DNA from: G963556115 sp963675945
GTDB lineage: Bacteria; Planctomycetota; SZUA-567
Direction of reading: 5' to 3'
Assembly: GCA_963675945.1 (NCBI GenBank)
Contig: OY780932.1
Span: forward strand, 3,720,001-3,784,000
DNA: 64,000 nucleotides
Shown: in pieces, positions 27,623-36,885 of the stretch
Numbering within the stretch: the stretch's first letter is position 1
Layout: the number at the start of each line of letters is the position of its first letter
Made by a program: the position numbers and the translations under genes
The notes under the pieces: generated by a model
The model's database searches: none
What the model was told of the DNA's origin: nothing
What the model saw: the letters and a program-made list of their open reading frames with translations, nothing else

Positions 27623-29137
27623 ATGTCTGATAAAAAATCACCTGCACCAAAGATATTCCTGCTCAAAGCCGAGTTTCCGGTAAACCTATTGATGACCCGC
27701 AATGCCGTCCTCGCCGCGACTCAGATAGCCGAACTGCTCAACTTCACCTCCCAAAACCGCTTCGACCTTGAGCTAGCGCTGGAAGAGGCGTTCAGTAACG
27801 CAGTTGAGCATTTTTCCAAGAGCAATACCAGTGCTGAACGCATCCACCTTGAGTTTACCATTGAGCAGGGTTATCTGCTCATCTCCCTGCGCGAGAACGG
27901 CATCCCCTTCCCGACCGCCGAGGCTGAACGTTTCACCCCCGACACCCTTGAGGGGCTGGAGAAGCCAGGGCTCGGAACCTTTCTGATGGAACAGGTAATG
28001 GACTCAGTCGAGTACTTTATCCACGGGCGTGCAGGCAAGGAGACCCTGATGAAGAAACGTATCAACAGTTCACTCCTCCCCCAAGAACTGGTTCCTACCG
28101 AGCCGATAAAGAAGAAGAAACATCGCCCACTGGTGGAGCAGGCATTGCTCCGCCGCGCCAGCGCCGAGGATCTGCCGCAGATCTGCCGCCTGGCCTGGAA
28201 ATGCTACGGTTACACCCACGAGAACCTGCTCTATAATATCGAGCTTCTACGCGAAAAATTTCAGAACGGCGAGGTCGTACCGATAATTGCCATCGACCCG
28301 AAGAGCTCCAAGATCATTGCCCACGAAGCCCTCAAATACCACGACCCCAAAATCCGGGTACCGGAGCTAGGACTAGCCTTCATCGACCCGTCCTACCGCT
28401 GCCCACATCTGACCGAAGAACTCGCTCGTTTTGTCAAAGAGACTGCAGCAGCCGACGGCGCCCAAGGCATCTTCGACTGCTCGGTCACCACCCATATCTA
28501 CTCACAACGGGCTATTCAACAGTTTCTAGGCTCAAGCCCCTGTAGCATAATGCTTGCCATCGCCGCCAACGGTATGCAAGCGCGTGAACTCACCACCACC
28601 ACCCAGAATAAAGGGAGTGTTGTCAATCATTACTACCCATTCAATTTCCGTGAACACACTCTATATCTCCCGCCCCGGCACCGACATATAGCCGAGCAGA
28701 TATACTCCTGGCTGAAACTGCCGCGAACTTTCGCCCCAGCCGCGCCGAATCCACCTGCAGAAAACGGCGCCCTGACCAACTTCGCGCTACCGGATGAACT
28801 CAATGTCAGCTTAATTATCGTCGATCGTATCGGCTGCAATAGCTATGAGGGGGTACGTCAAATTTGGCGCCGCTGCAAAGCCGAACGACGTGACGCGGTA
28901 TACCTCTTTATCCCAAGCGGCAACGCTCACGCCGCCTATCTCAGCGACCGCTGCGAAGAACTCGGCTTCTTCTTTGCCGGCATCATGCCCCACATCCACC
29001 AGGGCGACGACCGTATCATCCTGCAATGGCTCAATATTGATCTGGATCTGAACCAGATAAAGGTCTACGGCAAGAAATCGGCCGCCCTCTTCAGCTATGT
29101 CTGCGCCGAGAAAAAACGGATTGAAAGTCAACTCTAA
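27623..29137 (+). CDS. RsbW-like ATPase fused to GNAT acetyltransferase-type domain
   Basis: 504 residues. Residues ~15-145 form a GHKL ATPase of the anti-sigma kinase type: the N box ELALEEAFSNAVEH, G1 RENGIPFP (Glu where Asp is usual) and G2 GLGTFLMEQVMDSVEY. Residues ~165-340 resemble a GNAT fold (ALLRRASAEDLPQICRLAWKCYGYTHENLLYN, GLAFIDPSYRCPHLTEEL). The remaining ~130 residues (IIVDRIGCNSYEGV to ILQWLN) look like a second, divergent GNAT half. This ATPase-GNAT arrangement is known from sequence surveys but its substrates are not. A partner-switching role is suggested, though no anti-anti-sigma or sigma gene adjoins it. Confidence 0.75.
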   Translation: MSDKKSPAPKIFLLKAEFPVNLLMTRNAVLAATQIAELLNFTSQNRFDLELALEEAFSNAVEHFSKSNTSAERIHLEFTIEQGYLLISLRENGIPFPTAEAERFTPDTLEGLEKPGLGTFLMEQVMDSVEYFIHGRAGKETLMKKRINSSLLPQELVPTEPIKKKKHRPLVEQALLRRASAEDLPQICRLAWKCYGYTHENLLYNIELLREKFQNGEVVPIIAIDPKSSKIIAHEALKYHDPKIRVPELGLAFIDPSYRCPHLTEELARFVKETAAADGAQGIFDCSVTTHIYSQRAIQQFLGSSPCSIMLAIAANGMQARELTTTTQNKGSVVNHYYPFNFREHTLYLPPRHRHIAEQIYSWLKLPRTFAPAAPNPPAENGALTNFALPDELNVSLIIVDRIGCNSYEGVRQIWRRCKAERRDAVYLFIPSGNAHAAYLSDRCEELGFFFAGIMPHIHQGDDRIILQWLNIDLDLNQIKVYGKKSAALFSYVCAEKKRIESQL

Positions 29138-29195
29138 ATTTTATTTAGAATAATCATTACCATAAAATCAAGTGAACCATACCTATACCCCCCGT

Positions 29196-29609
29196 CTACT
29201 CAGCGTATAGCCCTTCTCTACGCCGCTTTTGAGCCAGCGGGCTCAAATGCGTCACCTCACGCACCTCTACCCCAAGCTTATGCATCAGATCCTTGAGATA
29301 GTCCAGATGTGGGCAGATACCGCCGTGATGGCTCTCCTTGACGATACAGGTAGCGAACTGCACCACCACCTGTCCGCGCTCAATTCCCTCTTTCTTCTTT
29401 ATCAGCCGGAGCAGATGCGAGACCTTCCGTTGCAGAGCGCGCCCGCAGCAGCCACCACAACTCAGATAGATTATCCGGTATTTTTTCTCCGTATCCAGCC
29501 CGGCAAAACCATCGACGCGCTCATGAAACGCCTTCTCGCAAAAATATCCCGAACACCCCTGGAGTACCAGTTCACACTGCACAACAATAATATATTCTGC
29601 TTCTAGCAT
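29196..29609 (-). CDS. CGGC-domain protein, putative metal-binding
   Basis: 137 residues. The pattern matches the CGGC family: an early VVQCELVLQGCSGYFCEKAF with three Cys, YLSCGGCCGRALQRK with CGGC, then FATCIVKESHHGGICPHLDYLKDLM with Cys/His. The ligands suggest zinc or iron-sulfur binding. The family lies near redox and metal stress genes in other genomes, and its biochemistry is not settled. AAGGAGATATT stands directly before the ATG. It is divergent from the sigma-54 activator gene; the 154-bp spacer would hold both promoters. Confidence 0.75.
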   Translation of the reverse strand: MLEAEYIIVVQCELVLQGCSGYFCEKAFHERVDGFAGLDTEKKYRIIYLSCGGCCGRALQRKVSHLLRLIKKKEGIERGQVVVQFATCIVKESHHGGICPHLDYLKDLMHKLGVEVREVTHLSPLAQKRRREGLYAE

Positions 29610-29763
29610 AATATCTCCTTACCTAATAAAGTCGAATTTAACCTCCGTAAAATCGGCAGTTCATTGAATTAATAGTATTATCCACTATTAATTTCTATTT
29701 ACAAGAGAAAGCATGAATGCTAAAATACAGCGAATTGAGACTCAAACATAAATCAAGGACAGA

Positions 29764-31305
29764 ATGATGTCAAAGAAAAAGAATGTTATTATTATTACAA
29801 CCTTCGGTACCGACGGTGCCGTCTGCGCAGCTCTGGCGCTCAGGAAATTTTCCCGCGCCAAGGTAATCGTCACCAGCACCAATCGCCTGCATAGTTCCCT
29901 GCAGACTCTTGAGAATCTCTCCGAGTCCTTTATTTATATCTGCGGGCTCGGCGCCGGAGAGTATTTCAGTAGAACCCTTGACGCCCTGAATGCACTTCGA
30001 AATAACTTAAATACCACTATCTGGCTCTGCGGCCGTGGCTATATGGATCCTTACGCCTCCGAGCTGAAAAACGAATGTAAGACCTATTTCAAGGAGTATC
30101 CGAGTAACTCCGCCCTTACCGCCGAGTATTTTGCCGTAGATAAAGATAAGCGCACCGCTTCACTACTGGAACTGGCGGAAGAATTTATCCAAAAGACAGA
30201 TGAGCTGCCTACCGAACACCGATGGTGGCAGGATCTTATCCGCGCCTCGGCCTCACGTTACTTCAAATATGACGATACCAAATCCTACATCGACTGTATC
30301 CTAAAGCTTGCCGGCATCAAAGAACCTACCCAGAAGGATCAGGACGAGGTTGACAACTGGCGCGCCAATGGCGAACGCACCCAGTTGATCGGCAACAGCC
30401 CAGCTTTAAAACGCCTACGCCGGGAGATCACTCAGATTTGTGCGGCTCCAGCACCAGTATTGATCTTCGGTGAATCGGGTTCGGGCAAAGAATTGGCCGC
30501 AAGGCTGGTTCACGAATCCAGCCCGCGCGCCAAAGGGCCGTTCATCGCGGTAAACTGTGCCGTTCTCAGTACCAGTTCAGACCTCGCGCATGACAAACTC
30601 TTCGGCCATGTTAAAGGAGCATACACTGGAGCAATGGGCGATAGTATCGGCGCCTTTGAGGCTGCCGAGGGCGGCACCCTGTTTCTTGATGAATTTGCCG
30701 AACTCCCGCTCTCCGCTCAGACCCAACTCTTAAGGGCTCTGGAAGAGAAAGAGATCGTTCCGTTGGGCAGTATTACCCCGCGCCATGTCGATGTTCGGGT
30801 AATTGCCGCTACCAACGGCAATCTCCCTGCGTTGGTAAAGGCTGGCAGCTTCCGTCTTGACCTCTACCACCGCCTCAATGTACTGCCGCTGCGAGTACCG
30901 AGCCTCAAAGAACGCACCGAAGATATGAAGTCAATTGCCAGATCATTTATCCACCAGCTCTCCAGTAGCGGATACAGCCTCAATCTCACCGAATCCGATT
31001 GGCAAGCCGCTCAGGAGTATGACTGGCCGGGCAATATCCGGCAGTTCATCAATCTTCTCAAGCGTTGCGCCTATATGCAGATAAGTCTGAAGGAGGCGAT
31101 AAAGCAGGAGTTAGATCAAGAACCTGAACTCGACTCCGCCTCAGGAGCCGAGGTATACTTTCCCCGCTCGCTGAAGAGTGCGCTGCCGGAGAGTGACATC
31201 AGACGCAAATACATGAAGCATGTCCTCAAGCTTGCCGGTGGCAGCCACCTCAAAGCCGCCCATACACTGAATATCTCGGTCAACACGCTCAAACGCTGGA
31301 TATAA
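29764..31305 (+). CDS. Sigma-54-dependent transcriptional activator with an unusual N-terminal domain
   Basis: 513 residues. The AAA+ domain (~205-440) has Walker A GESGSGKE (~236), the sigma-54 contact loop GAYTGA (~286), Walker B GGTLFLDEF (~307) and an arginine finger region. The C-terminus is a Fis-type HTH (HLKAAHTLNISVNTLKRWI). Residues 1-~195 are neither receiver, PAS nor GAF. TDGAVCAALALRKFSRAKVIV, FIYICGLG and IWLCGRGYMDPY follow the spacing of a DHH phosphoesterase-like Rossmann fold but lack the Asp and His ligands. It would be a sensor of an unknown ligand. Targets may be the divergent CGGC gene or the downstream reductase. The start has tandem ATGs with AAGGACAGA before them. Confidence 0.85.
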   Translation: MMSKKKNVIIITTFGTDGAVCAALALRKFSRAKVIVTSTNRLHSSLQTLENLSESFIYICGLGAGEYFSRTLDALNALRNNLNTTIWLCGRGYMDPYASELKNECKTYFKEYPSNSALTAEYFAVDKDKRTASLLELAEEFIQKTDELPTEHRWWQDLIRASASRYFKYDDTKSYIDCILKLAGIKEPTQKDQDEVDNWRANGERTQLIGNSPALKRLRREITQICAAPAPVLIFGESGSGKELAARLVHESSPRAKGPFIAVNCAVLSTSSDLAHDKLFGHVKGAYTGAMGDSIGAFEAAEGGTLFLDEFAELPLSAQTQLLRALEEKEIVPLGSITPRHVDVRVIAATNGNLPALVKAGSFRLDLYHRLNVLPLRVPSLKERTEDMKSIARSFIHQLSSSGYSLNLTESDWQAAQEYDWPGNIRQFINLLKRCAYMQISLKEAIKQELDQEPELDSASGAEVYFPRSLKSALPESDIRRKYMKHVLKLAGGSHLKAAHTLNISVNTLKRWI

Positions 31306-31395
31306 ACCGCAGAATTTTACGAGTGCTCAAGCCTGATAAGCTGACAGTGAGTATTAGAAGTATAATTATAAGTTTACATGAAGAAGGAGAACACC

Positions 31396-32010
31396 ATGAA
31401 GACATTGATCGTTCAATACCTCCCGCGTGAAGATTATTCACACACCAAGAAACTACTCGATACTTTCAAAGACGGGGTCAACGGTGAGATTCAACTCCTT
31501 GATCTCCTCGAAGACCAACCCGAATTTCTAGATACCCCACGGGTAATGGCCTATATTCACCAGAATTATATGGGGCAAGAACTGGAAGCGGAGGAGAAAG
31601 GCCTACTGCTAAAGATGGAGAAATTCGCCCGTGACGTACGCGAGGCTGATTATGTTGTCCTTGCTACGCCGATGTACAACTTCTCCTACCCGGCACTGGT
31701 CAAGGCCTGGTTCGATTCGGTAATGTGCAAAGGAATCACCTTCGACACAGGAGCCGAGGGTCAGGTAGGGCTCTGCACATCGGGCAAGGCTGCACTCCTC
31801 TTTGCCAGTGGCGGCGCCTACCACGGTGATACCGCCGGTCTTGATCATCTAACCCCGATTGTCGCCCAATCCTTTGGCTTCATGGGCTTCTGCGAGTTCC
31901 ACTCGGTCACCGCCGGCGGCTTCAACCTTCCGGGCAGCGACCCTGAGAAGATTATAGCCGAAGCACAGGAAGAGGTAAGAAGTCTTACCGACGCCTGGTA
32001 CAACCAATAA
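31396..32010 (+). CDS. Flavodoxin-fold FMN-dependent NADH reductase (AzoR-like)
   Basis: 204 residues from the second ATG at 31396, preferred because GAAGGAG stands seven bases before it; an in-frame ATG at 31378 would place the ribosome-binding site inside the gene. Motifs: MKTLIVQYLPREDYSHTKKLL (FMN phosphate loop), ATPMYNFSYPALVKAWFDSV (isoalloxazine contact) and FASGGAYHG. AzoR proteins reduce quinones and azo compounds with NADH. The gene follows the sigma-54 activator by 90 bp in the same direction and may be regulated by it or by its own promoter. A terminator follows. Confidence 0.85.
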   Translation: MKTLIVQYLPREDYSHTKKLLDTFKDGVNGEIQLLDLLEDQPEFLDTPRVMAYIHQNYMGQELEAEEKGLLLKMEKFARDVREADYVVLATPMYNFSYPALVKAWFDSVMCKGITFDTGAEGQVGLCTSGKAALLFASGGAYHGDTAGLDHLTPIVAQSFGFMGFCEFHSVTAGGFNLPGSDPEKIIAEAQEEVRSLTDAWYNQ

Positions 32011-32079
32011 CCACTGTTAGAATGATCAAAAGCTCTTTCTTCTCAGCGTCCAACCAGAGAGATACAGAGTACAACAGAG

Positions 32080-32108
32080 ATTACCCCGCCCTAGGTGGGG
32101 TAATTTTA
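32080..32108 (+). terminator. Terminator after the FMN reductase
   Basis: ATTACCCC/GGGGTAAT arms with a GCCCTAGGT centre are followed by TTTACT. Confidence 0.75.
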
Positions 32109-32269
32109 CTCTTGCCTCACCCTCATACTTCCCCCAGAGGCAGATAAAATACCCTGGCAATACACTTTCAAAATCACCTTCAGGTACACGAAAAATTATC
32201 TGAAAAAACTCATATTACTTGTTGACTTTGCGCATGGTAGATATATTATATTAACTCATGAGTTTACAT

Positions 32270-32359
32270 GGAGAGGTGGCAGAGCGGTTTAATGCGCGGG
32301 CTTGCTAAGCCCGTGAAGTTTTCGGACTTCCGCTGGTTCAAATCCAGTCCTCTCCGCCA
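32270..32359 (+). tRNA. tRNA-Ser (anticodon GCU)
   Basis: 90 nt including an encoded CCA. The acceptor stem is GGAGAGG/CCTCTCC with discriminator G. The anticodon stem GGGCTT-GCT-AAGCCC gives GCU for AGY codons. A long variable arm (GTGAAGTTTTCGGACTTCC), typical of serine tRNA, precedes the TTCAAAT T-loop. Confidence 0.97.
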
Positions 32360-32366
32360 TAGATTA

Positions 32367-32402
32367 AATACTCGCTAGCAATCTAGCGAGTATTCTTATT
32401 TA
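32367..32402 (+). terminator. Terminator of tRNA-Ser(GCU)
   Basis: A perfect 12-bp stem AATACTCGCTAG/CTAGCGAGTATT with a CAAT loop is followed by CTTATTT, eight bases after the tRNA. Confidence 0.85.
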
Positions 32403-32424
32403 CTCTCAATTAAAGGTAGGAATA

Positions 32425-33057
32425 ATGGCTGGCGAGGATACTGCCGAAATATTATTGAACTGGAAATTTATTATAGCGCCGTTTATTTGTGCAATAATCG
32501 GCTGGTTGACCAATTATATTGCGGTAAAGATGCTATTTCGTCCCAAACAGCCTATTAATTTTCTCTTCTTCACTATCCAGGGCATATTCCCCAAGCGCCA
32601 GAAAGCACTGGCGCAAAACCTCGGCAAGACCATCGAGCAGAACCTTATCTCGCATGAAGATATTCAGCGCGTAATCAATGATGAATCATTCCATGCCGGC
32701 TTCAAGAGCATCGCCAGCGAGAAGATTGATGACTTTATCAATGTCCGAATCTCAAGTATCAACCCGATGATAGCCACCTTTCTCAGTGCCGAGCTTAAGG
32801 AGAAGATCAAGACTGTACTGATGGAAGAGGTCGAAGCGATGATTCCAGAATTTCTTGAAAAAGCTGCGTCTGAGCTTGAAAACAGAGTAGTCTTTAGCGA
32901 ATTGGTACGTGAAAAGGTTGAAGCTTACGACAGTGAAAAAATTGAAGAGATTCTCTTCTCGGTCATGCGTAGTGAATTCAAGTTTATCGAGATTATCGGT
33001 GGCGTACTCGGCTTCATTATTGGTATCATCCAGTCCCTGCTCTTCTACTTCTGCTAG
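32425..33057 (+). CDS. DUF445-family membrane protein, short form
   Basis: 210 residues. The N-terminal membrane segment (FIIAPFICAIIGWLTNYIAVKMLF) includes the family hallmark GWLTNYIAVKMLFRP. KRQKALAQNLGKTIEQNLI and a Glu/Lys-rich amphipathic central region follow. The C-terminus is a second hydrophobic hairpin (GGVLGFIIGIIQSLLFYF). Canonical DUF445 proteins of the YheB/YjiN type are nearly twice as long; this is the short form. Function is unknown, with a membrane location likely. AAAGGTAGG precedes the ATG. Confidence 0.82.
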   Translation: MAGEDTAEILLNWKFIIAPFICAIIGWLTNYIAVKMLFRPKQPINFLFFTIQGIFPKRQKALAQNLGKTIEQNLISHEDIQRVINDESFHAGFKSIASEKIDDFINVRISSINPMIATFLSAELKEKIKTVLMEEVEAMIPEFLEKAASELENRVVFSELVREKVEAYDSEKIEEILFSVMRSEFKFIEIIGGVLGFIIGIIQSLLFYFC

Positions 33058-33633
33058 GTAATCCCACCACTACCCGCTACTCCCGCAATCCCGCTTATCC
33101 GTAACCGGCAAAATTTTACTATTAAGTAAAAATCTCTAGCAGCTTCTTACTGCTAAAGCACAACAAATATTATTATTATTTATCACCTTTTTTCAATAAA
33201 GCAAAACTCATCATCTCTTCAAACACCCCTAAAATTACCCTACAAACAACATTCTTGCACCAGTATTCATGTAAGCACTAGCACATATTTTACTATAATC
33301 GACATGCAATCGCCTTGACAAATCTTCACTTATGTAGTAAAGTTGTTTTAGTTCTCAGAGATTGGTTATACCTCTTATCCGTATTCTTGAGTTGCCAACA
33401 CCATTGGCAACACCAAGCATTTATGCTGTATTATTAGTGGATATAGATATGCATATATCCAACTAATCAGGTAATTCAAATTATTTCGAAGTTCATTCTG
33501 CTGTATCTGCTCTCAGCAAAGGCTACAAGCGGCTTATGACTCTCCTGCAAGCTGCAAAGTCAATATGTAATTTTTCATCTCAGCATTATGAGATTTAACT
33601 TATCTTACTATTATTGCGTAGAAGGAGTCGATC
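33058..33633. promoter_or_regulatory. Long leader of the TAXI transporter gene with two inverted repeats
   Basis: 576 bp with no supportable gene. It holds GTTGCCAA-CACCA-TTGGCAAC (33391-33411), an 8-bp palindrome of operator type. About 20 bp later comes a stem of 13 bp with one bulge (33433-33467, ATTAGTGGATATA pairing with TATATCC-A-ACTAAT, 8-nt loop). The transporter start has AGAAGGAG. These suggest regulated transcription and a structured 5' leader; the ligand or regulator is unknown. Confidence 0.4.
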
Positions 33634-34605
33634 ATGAAGTATCTTGCCACACTCTTATTTGCTCTCAGCCTCACCATTCTAGCCGTACCGGCAACCGCTG
33701 CCGAATTTATTACTATCGGTACCGGCGGGGTCACCGGGGTTTACTATCCAACCGGCGGTGCTGTAGCTAGACTGGTAAATGAAGCGACCAATCGCCAGAT
33801 CCGTGCTTCAGTCGAGTCTACCGGCGGCTCGGTATACAATATCAACAATGTTCTCTCCAAAGATCTCAACCTGGGATTCGCCCAGTCAGACAGACAGTTC
33901 CAGGCCTATAACGGCAAAGCCGAGTGGGACGGTAAGCCGCAGCAGGATCTCTGCTTCCTCTTCTCTCTGCATCCTGAGGTCGTGACTCTGGTCGCTGCCG
34001 ATGACGCCAATATCAACAGCCTTGCCGACCTCAAAGGTAAAGTAGTAAATATCGGCAACCCCGGCTCCGGTCAGCGGCAGAATGCCATCCAGATCCTGAA
34101 TGCCATAGGCATAGATCCAGAGACAGATATCAAAGCCGAAGGGCTCAAAGCAGCTGAATGCGCCAAGATGCTCCAGGACGGGAGAATTGACGCCTACTTT
34201 TATACCGTAGGACACCCCGCCGGATCCTTCAAGGAAGCCTCAGCCGGCAAGCGTAAGGTACATATCGTACCAATCAAGGGCGAGAAGATAGCTGCTCTCA
34301 TCAAACCGATGCCCTACTTCGCCTCAACCAGCATACCGGTACAGACCCTTTACCCGAATATGACCAATAAGGAACCGGAAGTTGAGAGTATCGGTATGCT
34401 TACAACCATTGTCTGTTCAGCTGACGAGAATGAAGAGACCATGTATGAGGTAGTCAAAGCGGTATTTGAAAACTTGGACAAACTCAAGAAACTCCACCCG
34501 GCTCTAGCCAATCTGAAGGCAGAGACAATGGCTACCGCCGGACAGTCCGCTCCCTACCATAAAGGCGCGGCAAAGTACTACAAGGAAGCCGGACTAACCA
34601 AGTAA
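33634..34605 (+). CDS. TAXI-type TRAP transporter solute-binding protein
   Basis: 323 residues. A signal peptide (KYLATLLFALSLTILAVPATAAE, cleaved near residue 22) is followed by the family signature FITIGTGGVTGVYYPTGGAVARLVN. Later motifs are GFAQSD, VVNIGNPGSGQRQNA and DAYFYTVGHPAGS. These periplasmic proteins deliver organic acids, often glutamate or 2-oxo acids, to a TRAP permease. The fused permease is the next gene, 115 bp downstream. AGAAGGAG precedes the ATG. Confidence 0.92.
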   Translation: MKYLATLLFALSLTILAVPATAAEFITIGTGGVTGVYYPTGGAVARLVNEATNRQIRASVESTGGSVYNINNVLSKDLNLGFAQSDRQFQAYNGKAEWDGKPQQDLCFLFSLHPEVVTLVAADDANINSLADLKGKVVNIGNPGSGQRQNAIQILNAIGIDPETDIKAEGLKAAECAKMLQDGRIDAYFYTVGHPAGSFKEASAGKRKVHIVPIKGEKIAALIKPMPYFASTSIPVQTLYPNMTNKEPEVESIGMLTTIVCSADENEETMYEVVKAVFENLDKLKKLHPALANLKAETMATAGQSAPYHKGAAKYYKEAGLTK

Positions 34606-34615
34606 CTCACGCATG

Positions 34616-34650
34616 AACTGGGGGCAGAATAATAGCCCCCAGTTATTATT
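34616..34650 (+). terminator. Intercistronic terminator/attenuator between TAXI protein and permease
   Basis: Perfect 10-bp arms AACTGGGGGC/GCCCCCAGTT with a 9-nt loop are followed by ATTATTATTAC. The position between the abundant binding protein and its permease suggests partial termination that sets their ratio. Confidence 0.7.
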
Positions 34651-34719
34651 ACTACTACGGAGATATTTAGCCCAAAAAGGTAACAACCGCCCCAGAGAGA
34701 AAGAGAAACCAACCTAATT

Positions 34720-36885
34720 ATGAATTCAGAATTCCCAGACAAGCATTATTTCCCTACCGCTGAAGAGTTTTCCCACAGCGCTACCGCCGAGAGTATTATT
34801 GAAGAGCATGAGACCTCGGCGCGTAAGCATCAGGGTCTGAGTAAATGGGTTACCGGAGCTATTGCACTCGCTTGGACACTCTTCCAGCTCGCCCTACCGG
34901 AATTTTTACTACTTAACAGTTCATATGTCCGGGCGATACACCTAGCTTTTGCATTGTCCTTGGCCTTTCTCTCTTTTCCGCTTTTAAAAAAATTAAAGCC
35001 AAAAAGCTTAAATTTCCTCTGGAGTACCGACCGACTTCCCCTAATAGATATACTCCTGGCCATTCTCGCCGCCTCCTGCACTCTTTATATGATCGTGTTT
35101 TATCAAGAAATTGCTCAGCGTATGGGCAATCCCACAACTCTGGACTTAATCATGGGTGGCGGGATAATTGTTCTTCTGCTTGAGGGATGCCGCCGGGCTT
35201 TAGGCTGGCCACTGGCAATACTGGCACTCCTGTTCATGCTCTATTGCCATTTTGCTCAGTCTACATTTATCCCCGAAGCGATGCAGTTCAGAGCCAGGAG
35301 TATTCCGTATATTGTCAATAAACTCGCTATCGGTACTGAAGGAATCTTCGGCATACCGCTGGATGTATCGGCGAATATGGTCTTTCTCTTCGTCCTCTTC
35401 GGTTCGATTCTGGAAAAATCTGGAGGCGGTGAATTCTTTGTCAATCTCGCCTACAGCCTGCTCGGGCGTTACCGCGGCGGCCCGGCCAAAGCAGCAGTAC
35501 TAGCGAGTGGCCTCACCGGCATGGTCTCAGGTTCGAGCATCGCCAACACCGTCACCACCGGAATGTTTACCATCCCCCTGATGAAGAAGTCCGGCTACCC
35601 GGCAGAGAAAGCCGCAGCGGTCGAAGTAGCCGCCAGCACCAACGGCCAACTGATGCCGCCAATCATGGGCGCAGCCGCCTTTATCATCGCCGAATACTGC
35701 AGCCTAAGCTACTTCGAAGTACTCCGCGCCGCCTTTATCCCGGCGGTAGTCTCTTACATTGCCCTAATCTATATTACCCATCTTGAGGCCTGCAAACTCG
35801 GGCTCAAAGGGCTACCCGCATCCGAATTGCCGCAGTTTTTCACCATCCTGCTCTCAGGATTACATTTTCTACTCCCGATCGCCATGATGCTCTTTGAACT
35901 GGTTATCCAGCGCCATTCCCCACAGATGGCAGCCTTCCGCGCCATAATCTTCCTCTGTCTACTCATCATCATCCGCAACTGTTACCAGAGTTTCCGAAAT
36001 GAAGGTGGTAGTATCAGAACAGGGCTAATCAAATCTGCCCATGAGCTTATCACCAGCATGATCAGCGGTGCCAGAAATATGATTACTATCGGGGTAGCAG
36101 TAGCGGCTGCCGGCATTATTGTCGGCTCGGTCACCATGGGTTCAGGCCAACTGATAGTCGATGCGGTAGACCACTTCGCCAATAATAGTATTATTATCAT
36201 ACTCCTGCTTTCGGCCGTGGCCTCGCTCATTCTCGGTATGGGGCTACCAACTACCGCCACCTATATTGTCATGGCCTCACTCACCGCCGGCATCATCACC
36301 CAACTTGCCGGTGACTCCGGAATCATTTTGCCAGTACTTTCGGCGCACCTCTTTGTCTTCTACTTCGGTATCCTTGCCGATGATACACCCCCGGTAGGTC
36401 TCGCCGCCTACGCCGCCGCAGCCATCGCCAAGAGCAATCCCCTTAAGACCGGGGTACAAGGCTTTCTCTATGATCTGCGTACCGCGATTCTACCCTTTAT
36501 GTTTATCTTCAATACTGAATTTTTACTGCTCAAGCTCGATAATGGCAACTGGATAAATATTGAAGGCTTCTGGACGATAGGCTATATCTTCCTCGCAGCA
36601 CTGCTGAGTATGCTCATCTTCTGCGTCATCACCCAGCGCTTCTGCCTCACCCAGATAAAATGGTATCAAACCTATGAGTATGCGCTTTTAGGCGCAGCAT
36701 GCATTATTTTTGCCTGGCCGGAGTACTTGATGCGCAACTTTATGTTTATCAGCCGAACCTGGTGGAACCTGGCCGCTATCGGTCTACTGCTACTCTTTGT
36801 ACTCAGCCAATTACTCTGGAAGAGCCTGCGTAGCGATTCTTCAAAACTCGGTGACTGGCTGCGGATGCGCTTCCCTCCGGTTTAA
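34720..36885 (+). CDS. TRAP transporter fused permease (4TM-12TM)
   Basis: 721 residues. The N-terminal ~170 residues carry four membrane segments (DctQ-like). The remainder is the DctM-like large subunit with SGLTGMVSGSSIANTVTTGMFTIPLMKK, NGQLMPPIMGAAAFI, LILGMGLPTTATYIVMA and DDTPPVGLAAYAAA, the conserved loops of the fused TAXI permeases. It couples Na+ entry to uptake of the ligand captured by the preceding binding protein. The C-terminal ~100 residues add extra membrane helices. The ribosome-binding site is weak (AGAGAAAGAG about 12 bases from the ATG). Confidence 0.92.
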   Translation: MNSEFPDKHYFPTAEEFSHSATAESIIEEHETSARKHQGLSKWVTGAIALAWTLFQLALPEFLLLNSSYVRAIHLAFALSLAFLSFPLLKKLKPKSLNFLWSTDRLPLIDILLAILAASCTLYMIVFYQEIAQRMGNPTTLDLIMGGGIIVLLLEGCRRALGWPLAILALLFMLYCHFAQSTFIPEAMQFRARSIPYIVNKLAIGTEGIFGIPLDVSANMVFLFVLFGSILEKSGGGEFFVNLAYSLLGRYRGGPAKAAVLASGLTGMVSGSSIANTVTTGMFTIPLMKKSGYPAEKAAAVEVAASTNGQLMPPIMGAAAFIIAEYCSLSYFEVLRAAFIPAVVSYIALIYITHLEACKLGLKGLPASELPQFFTILLSGLHFLLPIAMMLFELVIQRHSPQMAAFRAIIFLCLLIIIRNCYQSFRNEGGSIRTGLIKSAHELITSMISGARNMITIGVAVAAAGIIVGSVTMGSGQLIVDAVDHFANNSIIIILLLSAVASLILGMGLPTTATYIVMASLTAGIITQLAGDSGIILPVLSAHLFVFYFGILADDTPPVGLAAYAAAAIAKSNPLKTGVQGFLYDLRTAILPFMFIFNTEFLLLKLDNGNWINIEGFWTIGYIFLAALLSMLIFCVITQRFCLTQIKWYQTYEYALLGAACIIFAWPEYLMRNFMFISRTWWNLAAIGLLLLFVLSQLLWKSLRSDSSKLGDWLRMRFPPV

